Source of the DNA: Propionibacteriaceae bacterium
Lineage (GTDB): Bacteria > Actinomycetota > Actinomycetes > Propionibacteriales > Propionibacteriaceae
Length of the DNA: 44,791 bases
Direction of reading: 5' to 3'
NCBI GenBank assembly: GCA_031272825.1
Contig: JAISTE010000121.1
Span: 1 to 44,791, forward strand
A program made the translations under genes and the position numbers. The notes beneath the pieces were generated by a model that was given only the letters and a program-made list of their open reading frames with translations, did not search any database and was not told the origin of the DNA. This document shows positions 27,327 to 34,733 of this stretch, one piece after another (within the stretch, counting starts at the first letter, position 1; every line of letters starts with the position of its first letter).

Positions 27327-27362
27327 GATGCCCGCCTTGCGGGCACTGGGCGGCGCGGGCGG
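27327..27362 (+). repeat. Family 3 palindromic repeat
   Basis: GGATGCCCGC-CTT-GCGGGCACTGG with flanking GCGGCG forms a six-base hairpin. A near-identical copy lies inside the ECF fusion gene at 31588-31622. This copy sits in the Nudix to cyclodeaminase gap. Confidence 0.7.
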
Positions 27363-27387
27363 GACAAGTGATACTGCCCCCGCAATC

Positions 27388-28059
27388 TCACAAAGTCCCG
27401 GCAACCCCCGGCAGCAGCGCGTCCAGCTTGGCCTTTTGCTCCCTGGCTGGCCACGGGGCCGACGGCGAGGCAAGCGAGTCCAAGCGGCCGGAGAGGCGTG
27501 CAGTCTCCAGCGCCAAAACCCCTTGTACCAACGACGGCGACTGGAAACGCAGCTCGAAAATCCCGTCGACGAGCTCGGAGCGCGGAACCCAGAACAGCTT
27601 CATGTCCGCCTCCTCGTCCTCCAGCACGAAACCCGCGGGCCGGGGAACCGACCGCAGCCCCCTTGCCAGGTACACGCGCACGGATTCCCCGCCGGCCCCG
27701 GGCGAGGAGAAGAAATCGAGAAGCACCCGCCAATCGCTGGCCTCCAGCGCCGCCTCCTCGGCGAGCTCGCGCTTGGCCGCCTCCAGGCCGTCCTCGCCGG
27801 GGTGATCCAGGATTCCCGCCGGGATCTCCACCAGCTTGAAACCCACCGGGTGCCGGTACTGCGTGATGACGGCAACCTCATCGTCGTTGTTCCAAGCCAG
27901 GATGGCCACAGCACCGGGGTGCCGGGTGTACTGGCGCCGCATCGTCTCGCCGGTAGGGGTGGTGACGTCGTCGTTCAAGAACGTCTGCACGACGCCCTCA
28001 CCCAGAATCGTCCGATCGCTCACCGGCCAAATCTCAGGTTGGTCGCGAAGCTCGCTCAT
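27388..28059 (-). CDS. Nudix hydrolase, ADP-ribose pyrophosphatase-like
   Basis: This 223-residue hydrolase resembles ADP-ribose pyrophosphatases. The Nudix box GILDHPGEDGLEAAKRELAE continues with EAALEA, so the glycine normally after the second EE pair is alanine. QYRHPVGFKLVEIPAG upstream of the box is typical of the ADP-ribose group. The ATG at 28059 is chosen because GAAAGG lies upstream; an in-frame GTG at 28074 adds five residues. The two flanking gaps carry repeats, so it is probably a single-gene unit. Confidence 0.88.
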   Translation of the reverse strand: MSELRDQPEIWPVSDRTILGEGVVQTFLNDDVTTPTGETMRRQYTRHPGAVAILAWNNDDEVAVITQYRHPVGFKLVEIPAGILDHPGEDGLEAAKRELAEEAALEASDWRVLLDFFSSPGAGGESVRVYLARGLRSVPRPAGFVLEDEEADMKLFWVPRSELVDGIFELRFQSPSLVQGVLALETARLSGRLDSLASPSAPWPAREQKAKLDALLPGVAGTL

Positions 28060-28148
28060 ATGTGCCCTTTCCACCCGCGAGTCTATGGCACGCGCGCCCG
28101 GTTCACACTTGCGCCGCCCCGGTACCCGCGAGTGCGGGAAAGCACATC

Positions 28149-28255
28149 GTCATCCTGCGCGTAGTCGCAGGATCTGTTTACTTGGGCGGGGCGGAAATGG
28201 AGATCCCGCGACTGCGCGCGGGATGACGAGTCAGGAGATTCTGCGGGACAAGTGT
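28149..28255 (+). repeat. Composite ~105-bp repeat element, copy B
   Basis: Family 1 palindromes at 28149-28175 and 28201-28227 in inverted orientation enclose GGAAATGG, then GACGAGTCAGGAGATTCTGC follows. The order and most bases match copy A (12192) and copy C (32750). It fills the Nudix to ECF gap; the remaining 28256-28325 shows only a small TGCC-TGCG-GGCA hairpin. Confidence 0.8.
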
Positions 28256-28325
28256 GCCTGCGGGCATTGTCACTTCACCACAACCAGCCTGAACGTCGCC
28301 TTTCGGCTCTGAACGTGGGCGTCGC

Positions 28326-31300
28326 TTATATAGAAGAGCCGACCAGCAGCCCGTACTTCACTTTGATGCGTTCTAGCTTGTCAAGCATGGGTTGGGAGGC
28401 GACCATCAGGAAGAAGACCGTCGCTGCGGCGTGTACGAGGTCGAAGGGCAGGCCGGAGAGGTAGGCGAGCAAGAACATTGAGCCGGTCGGGTGCGAGTAG
28501 TACATGAGCACCGACGCCGGGTTCATGATCCCGCCGTAGATCACCACGGCCGCGAGTGCGCCGAAGCAGCTCAGCGCCACCCGTCCGCTGCCGAGAATCC
28601 CCTTGCGGAACAGGATTCCGGCGAGCAGGCCGATGATTCCGAGGGCGAACATCTGCCAGGGTGTCCACGGTCCTTGGCCGAAGAACATGTTGGAGACGAG
28701 CGCACTCAGCGCCCCCACAATGAAGCCGGTCTCGGCGCCGAACGCCACCGCGACGATCACCACCAGTGCCACCAGCGGCTTGAACTGCGGCAGCATGAAG
28801 AACACCGCTCGTCCAGCCACGCCGATGGCGACCAACGTGGCGATGACCACCAATTCGCGGGCCTGCGGCTTGCGCCCCTCGAACACGGCGAAGAACGGCA
28901 CCAGCGTTTCAACGACGATCAACAGCGAAGTAAGCAGATAGGCCCGGTCGCCGAAATAATTCAGCCCGACGAACAGCGTCAGCGGCACCAGGATCAGCAC
29001 GATGGCCGCGGTCAAGATGGTTCGGCGGGGAAGCTTGGTCTTGGTCGATCGGGTATCCGCTGGCGGAACCGGGGCGACGGAAGCGGGAGGGACGTTGGCT
29101 GCTAGACCCTGGCCGTTCCTCCCTGAACTCCCCACAACTCGTCCGGCGTCTCCTGGCGCGAGCATTTCTGCCTCCCGCAATTTCCGCGTCTCCCCTTCCG
29201 GGGCGGTGGAAGCTGAGAGAGTCTTGGCTGTTACCTCCAGATCGTTCATTCCTGAACTCCCCGCAACTCGTCCGTCGTCTCCTAGCGCGGGCTCTTCTCC
29301 ATCTCGGAGTTCGTGGTTGGGTTCCCTGTTCTCCATGTCGGCGAGAAGAGCTGAAGCCGCACTGGCAGTCTTAGGTTTGGTAAGCGAGGCCGTCAGTCCA
29401 ACTAGCCCGATAGCCAACGCCAGCATGATGGCGATATACCGCGTAGTCAGATAGGGGTCGCGGGCCATGAGCACCGTCTCCGACCCGCCGGAGATCATGG
29501 TTGCGAACGCCGCCGGATCTTGGACAATGCCGAGCACTGCCGCGGCCAATATCAGCGACGAGACGACGGTAACGGTTCGCCGAAGCGCCCGGGAGCGGCG
29601 GCGGGTGGTCGGGTGGCTGGCTGGTTTCCCGCTCTCGCCCTGTACAGGATTGGGGTCTTGGACTTCATGCGGTTTTGGGTAGGAACCGGATTCGTGTCCG
29701 TTCCCGGAACCACCCTCTCCGTCCCCGGTATCACCCTCTCCGTCCCAGGAACCACCCTCTCCGTCCCCGGACTTGATCTGGGGCGGAGCCACCCATACTG
29801 CTTCGTCGCCCCGGATCAAGTCCGGGGACGACTTCGGCGGGGACGAAGACCTCGATGGTTCGTCGGCGGGGTCCAAGTCCTGTTGCTGTGCCAGGCTGGC
29901 GGTAGCTTCCGGCTTGCTCTCGTTCACCCGTCGAATGACGTCATCGACCGTCACCGCGTCGGGCCATAGGTGGCGAGCCATGCGGTTGGCCGCGGACGTG
30001 TAGTAGGAGTTTCCGGCGAAGAACTCGCGCGGCGGGCCCGAGGAGACGACCGCGCCGTCGAAGAACAGTGCGCACTGGTCTGCCCATTCGGCGCAGAACT
30101 CGATGTCGTGGCTCACCATAACGACGGCCACGCCCGAGTTCCTGAGCCGGGTAAGAATGCCGCCGAGCACGTTCTTGAAGTCGGCGTCGAGCCCCTTTGT
30201 GGGTTCGTCGAGCAGCAGGATTTGCGGTTCGAGCAGCAGAACTTTGGCCAGTGCCGCGCGCTGCTGTTCGCCGCCGGACAGATCGTACGGGTGGGATTCG
30301 AGCAGCGCCTCCAGTCGGCACAGCTCCACAACATGTTCGATGCGAGCCTTGCGTTCTTCCTTGTCAACCGGCAGTTCCTTGGCCAGCTCCCATAAGTCTT
30401 CAGCGACGGTCTTGGCCACGAACAGCGTCTGCGGGTTCTGTGGCAGGAGGGCGAGCGTCGGGGATCCGGGGCCAAGCTTCACTTTCCCGCGCTGGGGTTT
30501 GCGCGCGCCGCTGATGAGCTTCAGCGTGGTCGTCTTGCCTGTCCCGTTCCCGCCCAAGATGGCCGAGATTTCGCCAAAGTTTGCCGACCAGGTAAGCCCG
30601 CGAATGACGTCGTCCTCCGGGCCGTTGTAGCGGAAGAACGCATTGGTTATGGAGATTGCTTGGTTTCCATCCCCGGCATTCTTGGTTCGAATGCTGCCGT
30701 CCTGGATCCCAACCGGCCGAGAACTACCCTCCACAACTTCGTCCAGCCACACCCGGCCCTCGCCGACCGTCACCGGGCAGGGAAGCGCGTTTTCCACCCC
30801 AGCCCAGATGCGCATTGGGGCGGGCAGCGCGGCGAACATCGGGTGGTGGGAGGCTCGCAGCGTTTCCCCCACCGACGCTGGGGTTCCGCACGCAACTAGA
30901 CGCCCTCCGTCGAGTACCAGCACCTTGTCGGCCATGGGGAACGCCTGATCCAGCCGATGTTCGGACAGCACGATTGAAACACCCAGCTCGGTGTTGATCT
31001 TGCCCAGGGTGGTGAGGAATTCCTCTGCGGCGATCGGGTCGAGCTGCGCGGTGGGCTCGTCCAGCACCACAACCGACGGCTGCATCACCATCACCGAGGC
31101 GAGCGCCAGCAGCTGCCGCTGACCGCCCGAAAGCTCGGAGACCGAACGGTGAAACCAATCCTGGATACCGAAGAACGACGCCGTTTCCGCTACCCGCAGC
31201 CGAATAACCGGCGTGGGGAACCCGAGAGATTCCAATCCGAACGCCAGCTCGTGCCACACCTTGTCGGTGACGATCTGGTTGTCCGGGTCTTGCTGAACGA

Positions 31301-31808
31301 ACCCGATGGCCGAGGCCGCCGTCCGTCGATCCAGCTCTTCAACGGGGATGCCGTCGAGCAGTACCCGCCCGGACAAGCCCGCATAGACCTGCCCTTCGGG
31401 GTTTTGGTGCAGGGTTGGGAAACGTTGCTCAAGTTGTGCCCCACCATCTGCTTCTCGAGCGGCACCCGCTCCAACCCCAGGAGGAATCTCACCAGCTTCA
31501 CCCGAGGGTACGGGGGTCTCAACGGGCGGCGTTGGTGCATCGATAAGAGCGGGTGGTCGCACTCGTCCCGCAGAATATGACGATATGGATGCCCGCTCTT
31601 GCGGGCACTGGTGCGGCGCGGAGACACTTGGCGCCGGTACCCGCATCTCTGGCTTCAGCTGCTTCAGCAGCGTCGTCTTCCCGCCGCCCGAGGGCCCGCA
31701 GAGAACAGCGAATTCGCCAGCCCCGACGTCGAACGTGACGTCGGTGAGCGCGGCCCGGCTCCTGCCCGGGTAGGCGAAGCTCAGGCTCTGGACAGCGAGA
31801 GTTGCCAT
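28326..31808 (-). CDS. ECF transporter fusion: ATPase A1, ATPase A2 and membrane S component
   Basis: This 1160-residue protein fuses three ECF subunits. ATPase 1 has Walker A GPSGGGKTT (38-46), Q-loop VQQDPDNQ, signature LSGGQRQ and Walker B VVVLDEPTAQLD. ATPase 2 has GGNGTGKTT, signature LSGGEQQRAALAKVL and ILLLDEPTKGLD. The C-terminal part has two helices, a linker, then about six helices with the S-component block MFFGQGPWTPWQMFALG. About 88 residues (about 57-144) are inserted in ATPase 1 between Walker A and Q-loop, and two long low-complexity linkers follow ATPase 2. The ATG at 31808 is preferred (28-base overlap with ecfT); 31850 is the alternative. The riboswitch upstream suggests the substrate is cobalamin. 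Confidence 0.88.
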   Translation of the reverse strand: MATLAVQSLSFAYPGRSRAALTDVTFDVGAGEFAVLCGPSGGGKTTLLKQLKPEMRVPAPSVSAPHQCPQERASISSYSAGRVRPPALIDAPTPPVETPVPSGEAGEIPPGVGAGAAREADGGAQLEQRFPTLHQNPEGQVYAGLSGRVLLDGIPVEELDRRTAASAIGFVQQDPDNQIVTDKVWHELAFGLESLGFPTPVIRLRVAETASFFGIQDWFHRSVSELSGGQRQLLALASVMVMQPSVVVLDEPTAQLDPIAAEEFLTTLGKINTELGVSIVLSEHRLDQAFPMADKVLVLDGGRLVACGTPASVGETLRASHHPMFAALPAPMRIWAGVENALPCPVTVGEGRVWLDEVVEGSSRPVGIQDGSIRTKNAGDGNQAISITNAFFRYNGPEDDVIRGLTWSANFGEISAILGGNGTGKTTTLKLISGARKPQRGKVKLGPGSPTLALLPQNPQTLFVAKTVAEDLWELAKELPVDKEERKARIEHVVELCRLEALLESHPYDLSGGEQQRAALAKVLLLEPQILLLDEPTKGLDADFKNVLGGILTRLRNSGVAVVMVSHDIEFCAEWADQCALFFDGAVVSSGPPREFFAGNSYYTSAANRMARHLWPDAVTVDDVIRRVNESKPEATASLAQQQDLDPADEPSRSSSPPKSSPDLIRGDEAVWVAPPQIKSGDGEGGSWDGEGDTGDGEGGSGNGHESGSYPKPHEVQDPNPVQGESGKPASHPTTRRRSRALRRTVTVVSSLILAAAVLGIVQDPAAFATMISGGSETVLMARDPYLTTRYIAIMLALAIGLVGLTASLTKPKTASAASALLADMENREPNHELRDGEEPALGDDGRVAGSSGMNDLEVTAKTLSASTAPEGETRKLREAEMLAPGDAGRVVGSSGRNGQGLAANVPPASVAPVPPADTRSTKTKLPRRTILTAAIVLILVPLTLFVGLNYFGDRAYLLTSLLIVVETLVPFFAVFEGRKPQARELVVIATLVAIGVAGRAVFFMLPQFKPLVALVVIVAVAFGAETGFIVGALSALVSNMFFGQGPWTPWQMFALGIIGLLAGILFRKGILGSGRVALSCFGALAAVVIYGGIMNPASVLMYYSHPTGSMFLLAYLSGLPFDLVHAAATVFFLMVASQPMLDKLERIKVKYGLLVGSSI
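29071..29313 (-). repeat. Imperfect 129-bp duplication inside the ECF fusion gene
   Basis: CCTGAACTCCCC and flanking sequence recur 129 bases apart (29122 and 29251), encoding two 43-residue units that share GRVxGSSGxN. The unit length is a multiple of three, so the frame is kept. It forms the linker between the first two and later transmembrane helices. Confidence 0.75.
29706..29768 (-). repeat. Three tandem 21-bp units coding a DGEGGS-type linker
   Basis: GGAACCACCCTCTCCGTCCC plus one base repeats at 29706, 29727 and 29748, giving a seven-residue period in the linker after ATPase 2. Family 2 palindromes follow at once (29763-29784 and 29808-29830). Confidence 0.85.
29763..29830 (-). repeat. 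Two family 2 palindromes inside coding sequence
   Basis: GTCCCCGGACTTGATCTGGG at 29763 and GCCCCGGATCAAGTCCGGGG at 29808 are translated in frame as PPQIKSGDG and SPDLIRGDE. The same elements are intergenic elsewhere in the window. Confidence 0.8.
31377..31640 (-). repeat. Repeat-bearing insertion inside ECF ATPase 1
   Basis: About 264 bases separate the end of the Walker A helix from the sequence normally continuing toward the Q-loop. The segment is Pro/Ala/Gly-rich when translated and includes a family 3 palindrome (31588-31622). No stop codon interrupts it. The edges are estimated by family comparison from memory. Confidence 0.65.
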
Positions 31809-32746
31809 TGGCGGTTCCACATCATAGATAGAAGGATCGGGAGCGAGCACAGCCCCCCATAGACGACGGCCAGCACCAGCACCGCGAGCGTATCAGGCGT
31901 AGCCGCGCCCAGGAAAAGCCCGGCAGAGTCAGAGATTGCCGGATAGTAGTCGAAGCCGAGCAGCCCGATAGCCATGCCGCCAATCAGCGCGCAGTCGGCC
32001 AACAGGATGTACGCCAGCGCCCCCCAATCCCTGGCGCTCATCTTGAAGATCGAGAAGGACGTCCTCCCCGGCAGCCCGTAACCGCGGGCTTTCATGGAGT
32101 CGGCCGTCTCGACGCCGTTCTCCAGCGCCCACGTGACCAGGATCGACAGCATCCGGATGCCGTGTTTCGCTCGCTGGATGACGTTCCCGTTGGAGACGTC
32201 CCGCCCAATCCCCGCCTGAGAAGCGGAAATAACGCGGGCTTGGTCGAGAAAGCGCGGAACGAACCGCAGCGCCAGCGACAAAACCAACGACAGTGAGGGA
32301 GCGAAGCGCCCGAACAGGTAGACGAATTTGTCGGAGGTGATGATCTGGTTGAACGTCGAGAACCAGGCGACGACGGCGGCCAGCATCGCGCCCGCGGCCA
32401 CCCCGTAGACCATGGATTCGAGCGTGAGCGGGTTGCCGTCGGGGAGGTAGGCGAGGATCGTCACCCCCTCGTGGTTGAACGCCGGGTTGAACAGCGCGGC
32501 GAGCAACACCATGGGCAGCAGGAATTTCAGTGATAGTGAGCTTCCCCGTCGACCGTTGAGATAGAACGCATACCCGACGCCCACAAGCAAGGACACCGCC
32601 AGGAACAGCGGGTGCATGAGCAGCATCGTGAACGCCAGCACCGAGGCGAAGAAAGCGAAGTTCACCACCGGGTGGTAGTCGGCGAAGACGGTTCTGGAGT
32701 TGGGCGGCGGCGTCGGCCTGGAATCTGACCGGCTGCCCGTACCCAT
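31781..32746 (-). CDS. ecfT: ECF transporter T (energy-coupling transmembrane) component
   Basis: This 321-residue membrane protein transmits ATPase movement to the S component. It has about six hydrophobic helices. The coupling motif ADSMKARGYGLPGRTSF contains the Ala-Arg-Gly signature, preceded by a second coupling region ALRFVPRFLDQARVISASQ. The ATG at 32746 is chosen. The in-frame extension to 32923 is simply a translated repeat element. AGGA, the only Shine-Dalgarno, lies seven bases upstream and belongs to the edge of that repeat. It overlaps the fusion gene downstream. Confidence 0.88.
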   Translation of the reverse strand: MGTGSRSDSRPTPPPNSRTVFADYHPVVNFAFFASVLAFTMLLMHPLFLAVSLLVGVGYAFYLNGRRGSSLSLKFLLPMVLLAALFNPAFNHEGVTILAYLPDGNPLTLESMVYGVAAGAMLAAVVAWFSTFNQIITSDKFVYLFGRFAPSLSLVLSLALRFVPRFLDQARVISASQAGIGRDVSNGNVIQRAKHGIRMLSILVTWALENGVETADSMKARGYGLPGRTSFSIFKMSARDWGALAYILLADCALIGGMAIGLLGFDYYPAISDSAGLFLGAATPDTLAVLVLAVVYGGLCSLPILLSMMWNRQWQLSLSRA

Positions 32747-32749
32747 ATC

Positions 32750-32860
32750 GTCATCCTGCGCGTAGTCACCCTTATCCCGCAGGGTCTCCTGACTCGTCAT
32801 CCCGCGCGCAGTCGCGGGATCTCCATTTCTGCCCCGCTTGTGCAAACGGATCCAGTGACC
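32750..32860 (-). repeat. Composite ~105-bp repeat element, copy C (reversed)
   Basis: A family 1 palindrome at 32796-32822 and a truncated one at 32750-32767 are joined by GAGTCAGGAGACC in reverse orientation. GATCTCCATTTC and a GCCCCGC core match copies A and B. It separates the DUF4430 gene from ecfT inside the operon. Confidence 0.75.
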
Positions 32861-32862
32861 AC

Positions 32863-33366
32863 TCACTGCTGACGTCCCACGGCGGTATCGAAGTCCTTGC
32901 CCAGATCCAGCGTGTAAACCCACTCGACCACGTCCCCGTCTTTGAGCACGTACTTAGAAGATCCGAAGTTTGGGAATTCCCCGTTGACGCGGTACATCCA
33001 GCCCGACAGCGGCCCGGCGTCGAGTTCGTACAGGTTCCCGATGCCCTCCACGTAGGCCGTGTTGTACACCGGAGTGTTCTCAAATTCCAGGTGCAGCTTG
33101 CGGGCTCTGGTTTCGCGTTCGAGGATGTCGAACGCGCTCTCCCCTTCGGTGAACTGCACTTCGCTCTCTGGCATGAAAACGCCGTCAGAAGGGAAGATGG
33201 AGCGTTTGGCTTCCTTGAGTTGGTCGAGCTTGCCCACCAGATTCGTGGCGGTGATGGACATCTTGGCTGTTCCCGTCGCACCCGTTGGAACGCTGGACGA
33301 CGCCGGAGTACAGCCAGCGAGCACGGCCAGCAGCAGCGCCAGGATGGGGAGAGTGCGCAGCTTCAT
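32863..33366 (-). CDS. DUF4430 lipoprotein, transcobalamin beta-domain-like
   Basis: This 167-residue protein has a lipoprotein signal ending LAGC (Cys19), so it is predicted to be displayed on the outer face of the membrane. The rest matches the DUF4430 fold: FDILERETRARKLHLEF, GWMYRVNGEFPN, and the family end YVLKDGDVVEWVYTLDLG. DUF4430 corresponds to the C-terminal beta domain of vertebrate intrinsic factor and transcobalamin. The ATG overlaps the stop of the toroid gene (ATGA). With the riboswitch upstream, a role in corrinoid capture is likely but not shown. Confidence 0.85.
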   Translation of the reverse strand: MKLRTLPILALLLAVLAGCTPASSSVPTGATGTAKMSITATNLVGKLDQLKEAKRSIFPSDGVFMPESEVQFTEGESAFDILERETRARKLHLEFENTPVYNTAYVEGIGNLYELDAGPLSGWMYRVNGEFPNFGSSKYVLKDGDVVEWVYTLDLGKDFDTAVGRQQ

Positions 33367-34403
33367 CTCGCGTCCTCCACATCCGAAAAGTCGAACAACC
33401 CCACTTTGCCATTCGCTAGACGCTCAGAAGCGACCAACGCAAGCAGCGCCTGGTCGGTGGCGATGGGGTCGGGGTCGCCGTCGACGGTGTGCCGGTATGC
33501 GCCCCCGGAACGGAAGCGTTCCATGGCCGCCAGCAGTCCCCCGCCCTTGGTGAGCCGCTCATTTGGCTCGACGCCCAGCGTCGCCAATGCCACGACGCAC
33601 ATGGCCACCGACTCCAGGGCCTGGGTTCCCCAGGACTCAAAGCCGCCGTTGTCGAGCTGGATGGCCTCCAGCGCCTTGATCCCGCGCTCGACCACCTCGG
33701 CCGCGGCGGGATCGTCCTTGTGGGGGGCCAGCGCGATGAGCGCCATGGCGGTGACGTCCGGGTCGGGTTCGTCACCGGCCAGGGCGAAACCGCCGCCCCT
33801 GATCTCTTGCCCGAGCAGATCCTTGAGCAGTTTCGCGCTGGTCTGTGTTTGCCCGGCGGCATCGACGGCGACCAGCGCCCAGGCGGTGCCGTTCACCCCT
33901 TGCGCCCCGGCGTATTCCAGATCGGCCAATGGGGAGAGGAGATCTACTCCGGCGGCATCGGATGGGTTCTTGCCCAGCGCCATCAGGGTGAGCGCGACGC
34001 GAGAGTTTTCCGTCGACTTGGATTCGTTGAGCTTGGGCAGCGCCGGGAACTCGGAGGCGTCGGCCAGCGCGCTTTCCACGCGGGCTATGTACTCCTTGAA
34101 GTACTCTTCCGGGATCGCGGTTCCTGTTACCGATTTGGCTCTGGCAAGCGCAAACACTGACCAGTCTCCGCCAATCGAGCCGATGGTGGGGGAAGGGCCG
34201 GATTCCAGGACGGACGCTGCCGTGGCGTCCAGCTGCGAGCTGTCTTGAGCTGGAACCGACGCCGCACTAACTGGTGATTTTTCGGCTGACGGTTGCTCTA
34301 CCGTCGGCGCTGAAGTGCACGCGCCCAACGCGAGCAGGAGGGAAACCCCGAGCGCCGCAACGGTTGTGCGTGCGGGGGGACGATTGGCGGGCACCTTACC
34401 CAT
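33363..34403 (-). CDS. Alpha/alpha-toroid lipoprotein (prenyltransferase-like repeats)
   Basis: This 346-residue lipoprotein (lipobox LGAC, Cys29) has a Ser/Ala-rich linker and then helical repeats of the terpenoid-cyclase/prenyltransferase-like toroid: NGTAWALVAVDAAG, DVTAMALIALAPH, and LDNGGFESWGTQALESVAMC. The same fold forms the N-terminal alpha domain of vertebrate cobalamin carriers. Catalytic motifs of cyclases are not evident, so it is probably a binding module. GGAG six bases before the ATG can pair with an upstream segment, placing its translation under the riboswitch. It is the first gene of the operon. Confidence 0.82.
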   Translation of the reverse strand: MGKVPANRPPARTTVAALGVSLLLALGACTSAPTVEQPSAEKSPVSAASVPAQDSSQLDATAASVLESGPSPTIGSIGGDWSVFALARAKSVTGTAIPEEYFKEYIARVESALADASEFPALPKLNESKSTENSRVALTLMALGKNPSDAAGVDLLSPLADLEYAGAQGVNGTAWALVAVDAAGQTQTSAKLLKDLLGQEIRGGGFALAGDEPDPDVTAMALIALAPHKDDPAAAEVVERGIKALEAIQLDNGGFESWGTQALESVAMCVVALATLGVEPNERLTKGGGLLAAMERFRSGGAYRHTVDGDPDPIATDQALLALVASERLANGKVGLFDFSDVEDAR

Positions 34404-34410
34404 GTGTGTC

Positions 34411-34430
34411 TCCGTTCATTCCTCGACGGA
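34411..34430 (-). promoter_or_regulatory. Shine-Dalgarno-sequestering hairpin
   Basis: On the minus strand TCCGT pairs with ACGGA, which contains most of the GGAG ribosome site of the toroid gene. It directly follows the riboswitch core and could form the off state. Confidence 0.6.
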
Positions 34431-34552
34431 TGACAGCTCCGTTGCGTCGCGGTCGGACTATACCGTTGCGGGCCAGTGCCGGGATCTAACCGGCTTCACC
34501 GACGTTTGGGTGTCAACTCCCCAATGCTATCGCTTGTGGGGAGAATCCCCAC
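34431..34552 (-). ncRNA. Cobalamin-type riboswitch
   Basis: The minus strand reads GTGAAGCCGGTTAGATCCCG then GCACTGGCCCGCAACGGTA. This matches the conserved cobalamin riboswitch core (GGGAA-CCGGTG-AATCCGG-CTG-CCCGCAACTGT). A B12-box-like AGTCCGACCGCGACG follows but is imperfect. A perfect GTGGGGA-TTC-TCCCCAC hairpin marks the 5' side (34536-34552). The 3' part flows into a hairpin that covers the ribosome site, suggesting translational control. Confidence 0.85.
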
Positions 34553-34647
34553 ACCCCGGGCATCGACTTTGCTAGACGCAGCTGGATGCGGGGCTCCACC
34601 AGAGGAAAAGGTACGGTCGAGTGAGGAAGGAAAGTCGCGGCTCTCCC

Positions 34648-34692
34648 GCCCCGGGTCAAGCCCGGGGACGGGATAGTCAAGCCCGGGGACGG
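34648..34692. repeat. Two adjacent family 2 palindromes
   Basis: GCCCCGGGTCAAGCCCGGGG at 34648 is followed by a partial second copy starting at 34677, each with a GACGGGA tail. They lie between the gluconate and cobalamin operons. Nothing else is seen between them and 34733. Confidence 0.75.
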
Positions 34693-34733
34693 GAGAGTCA
34701 TATGGGATAGTCATGCCCAAACGAGATACCCGC

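Noticed and set aside
27836..28312. 158-residue plus-strand frame over the Nudix start
   Set aside because: It consists of antisense Nudix sequence and translated repeat element.
31781..32923. ecfT starting at 32923
   Set aside because: The added 59 residues are a translation of the composite repeat and part of the neighbouring gene, with no helix or family match.
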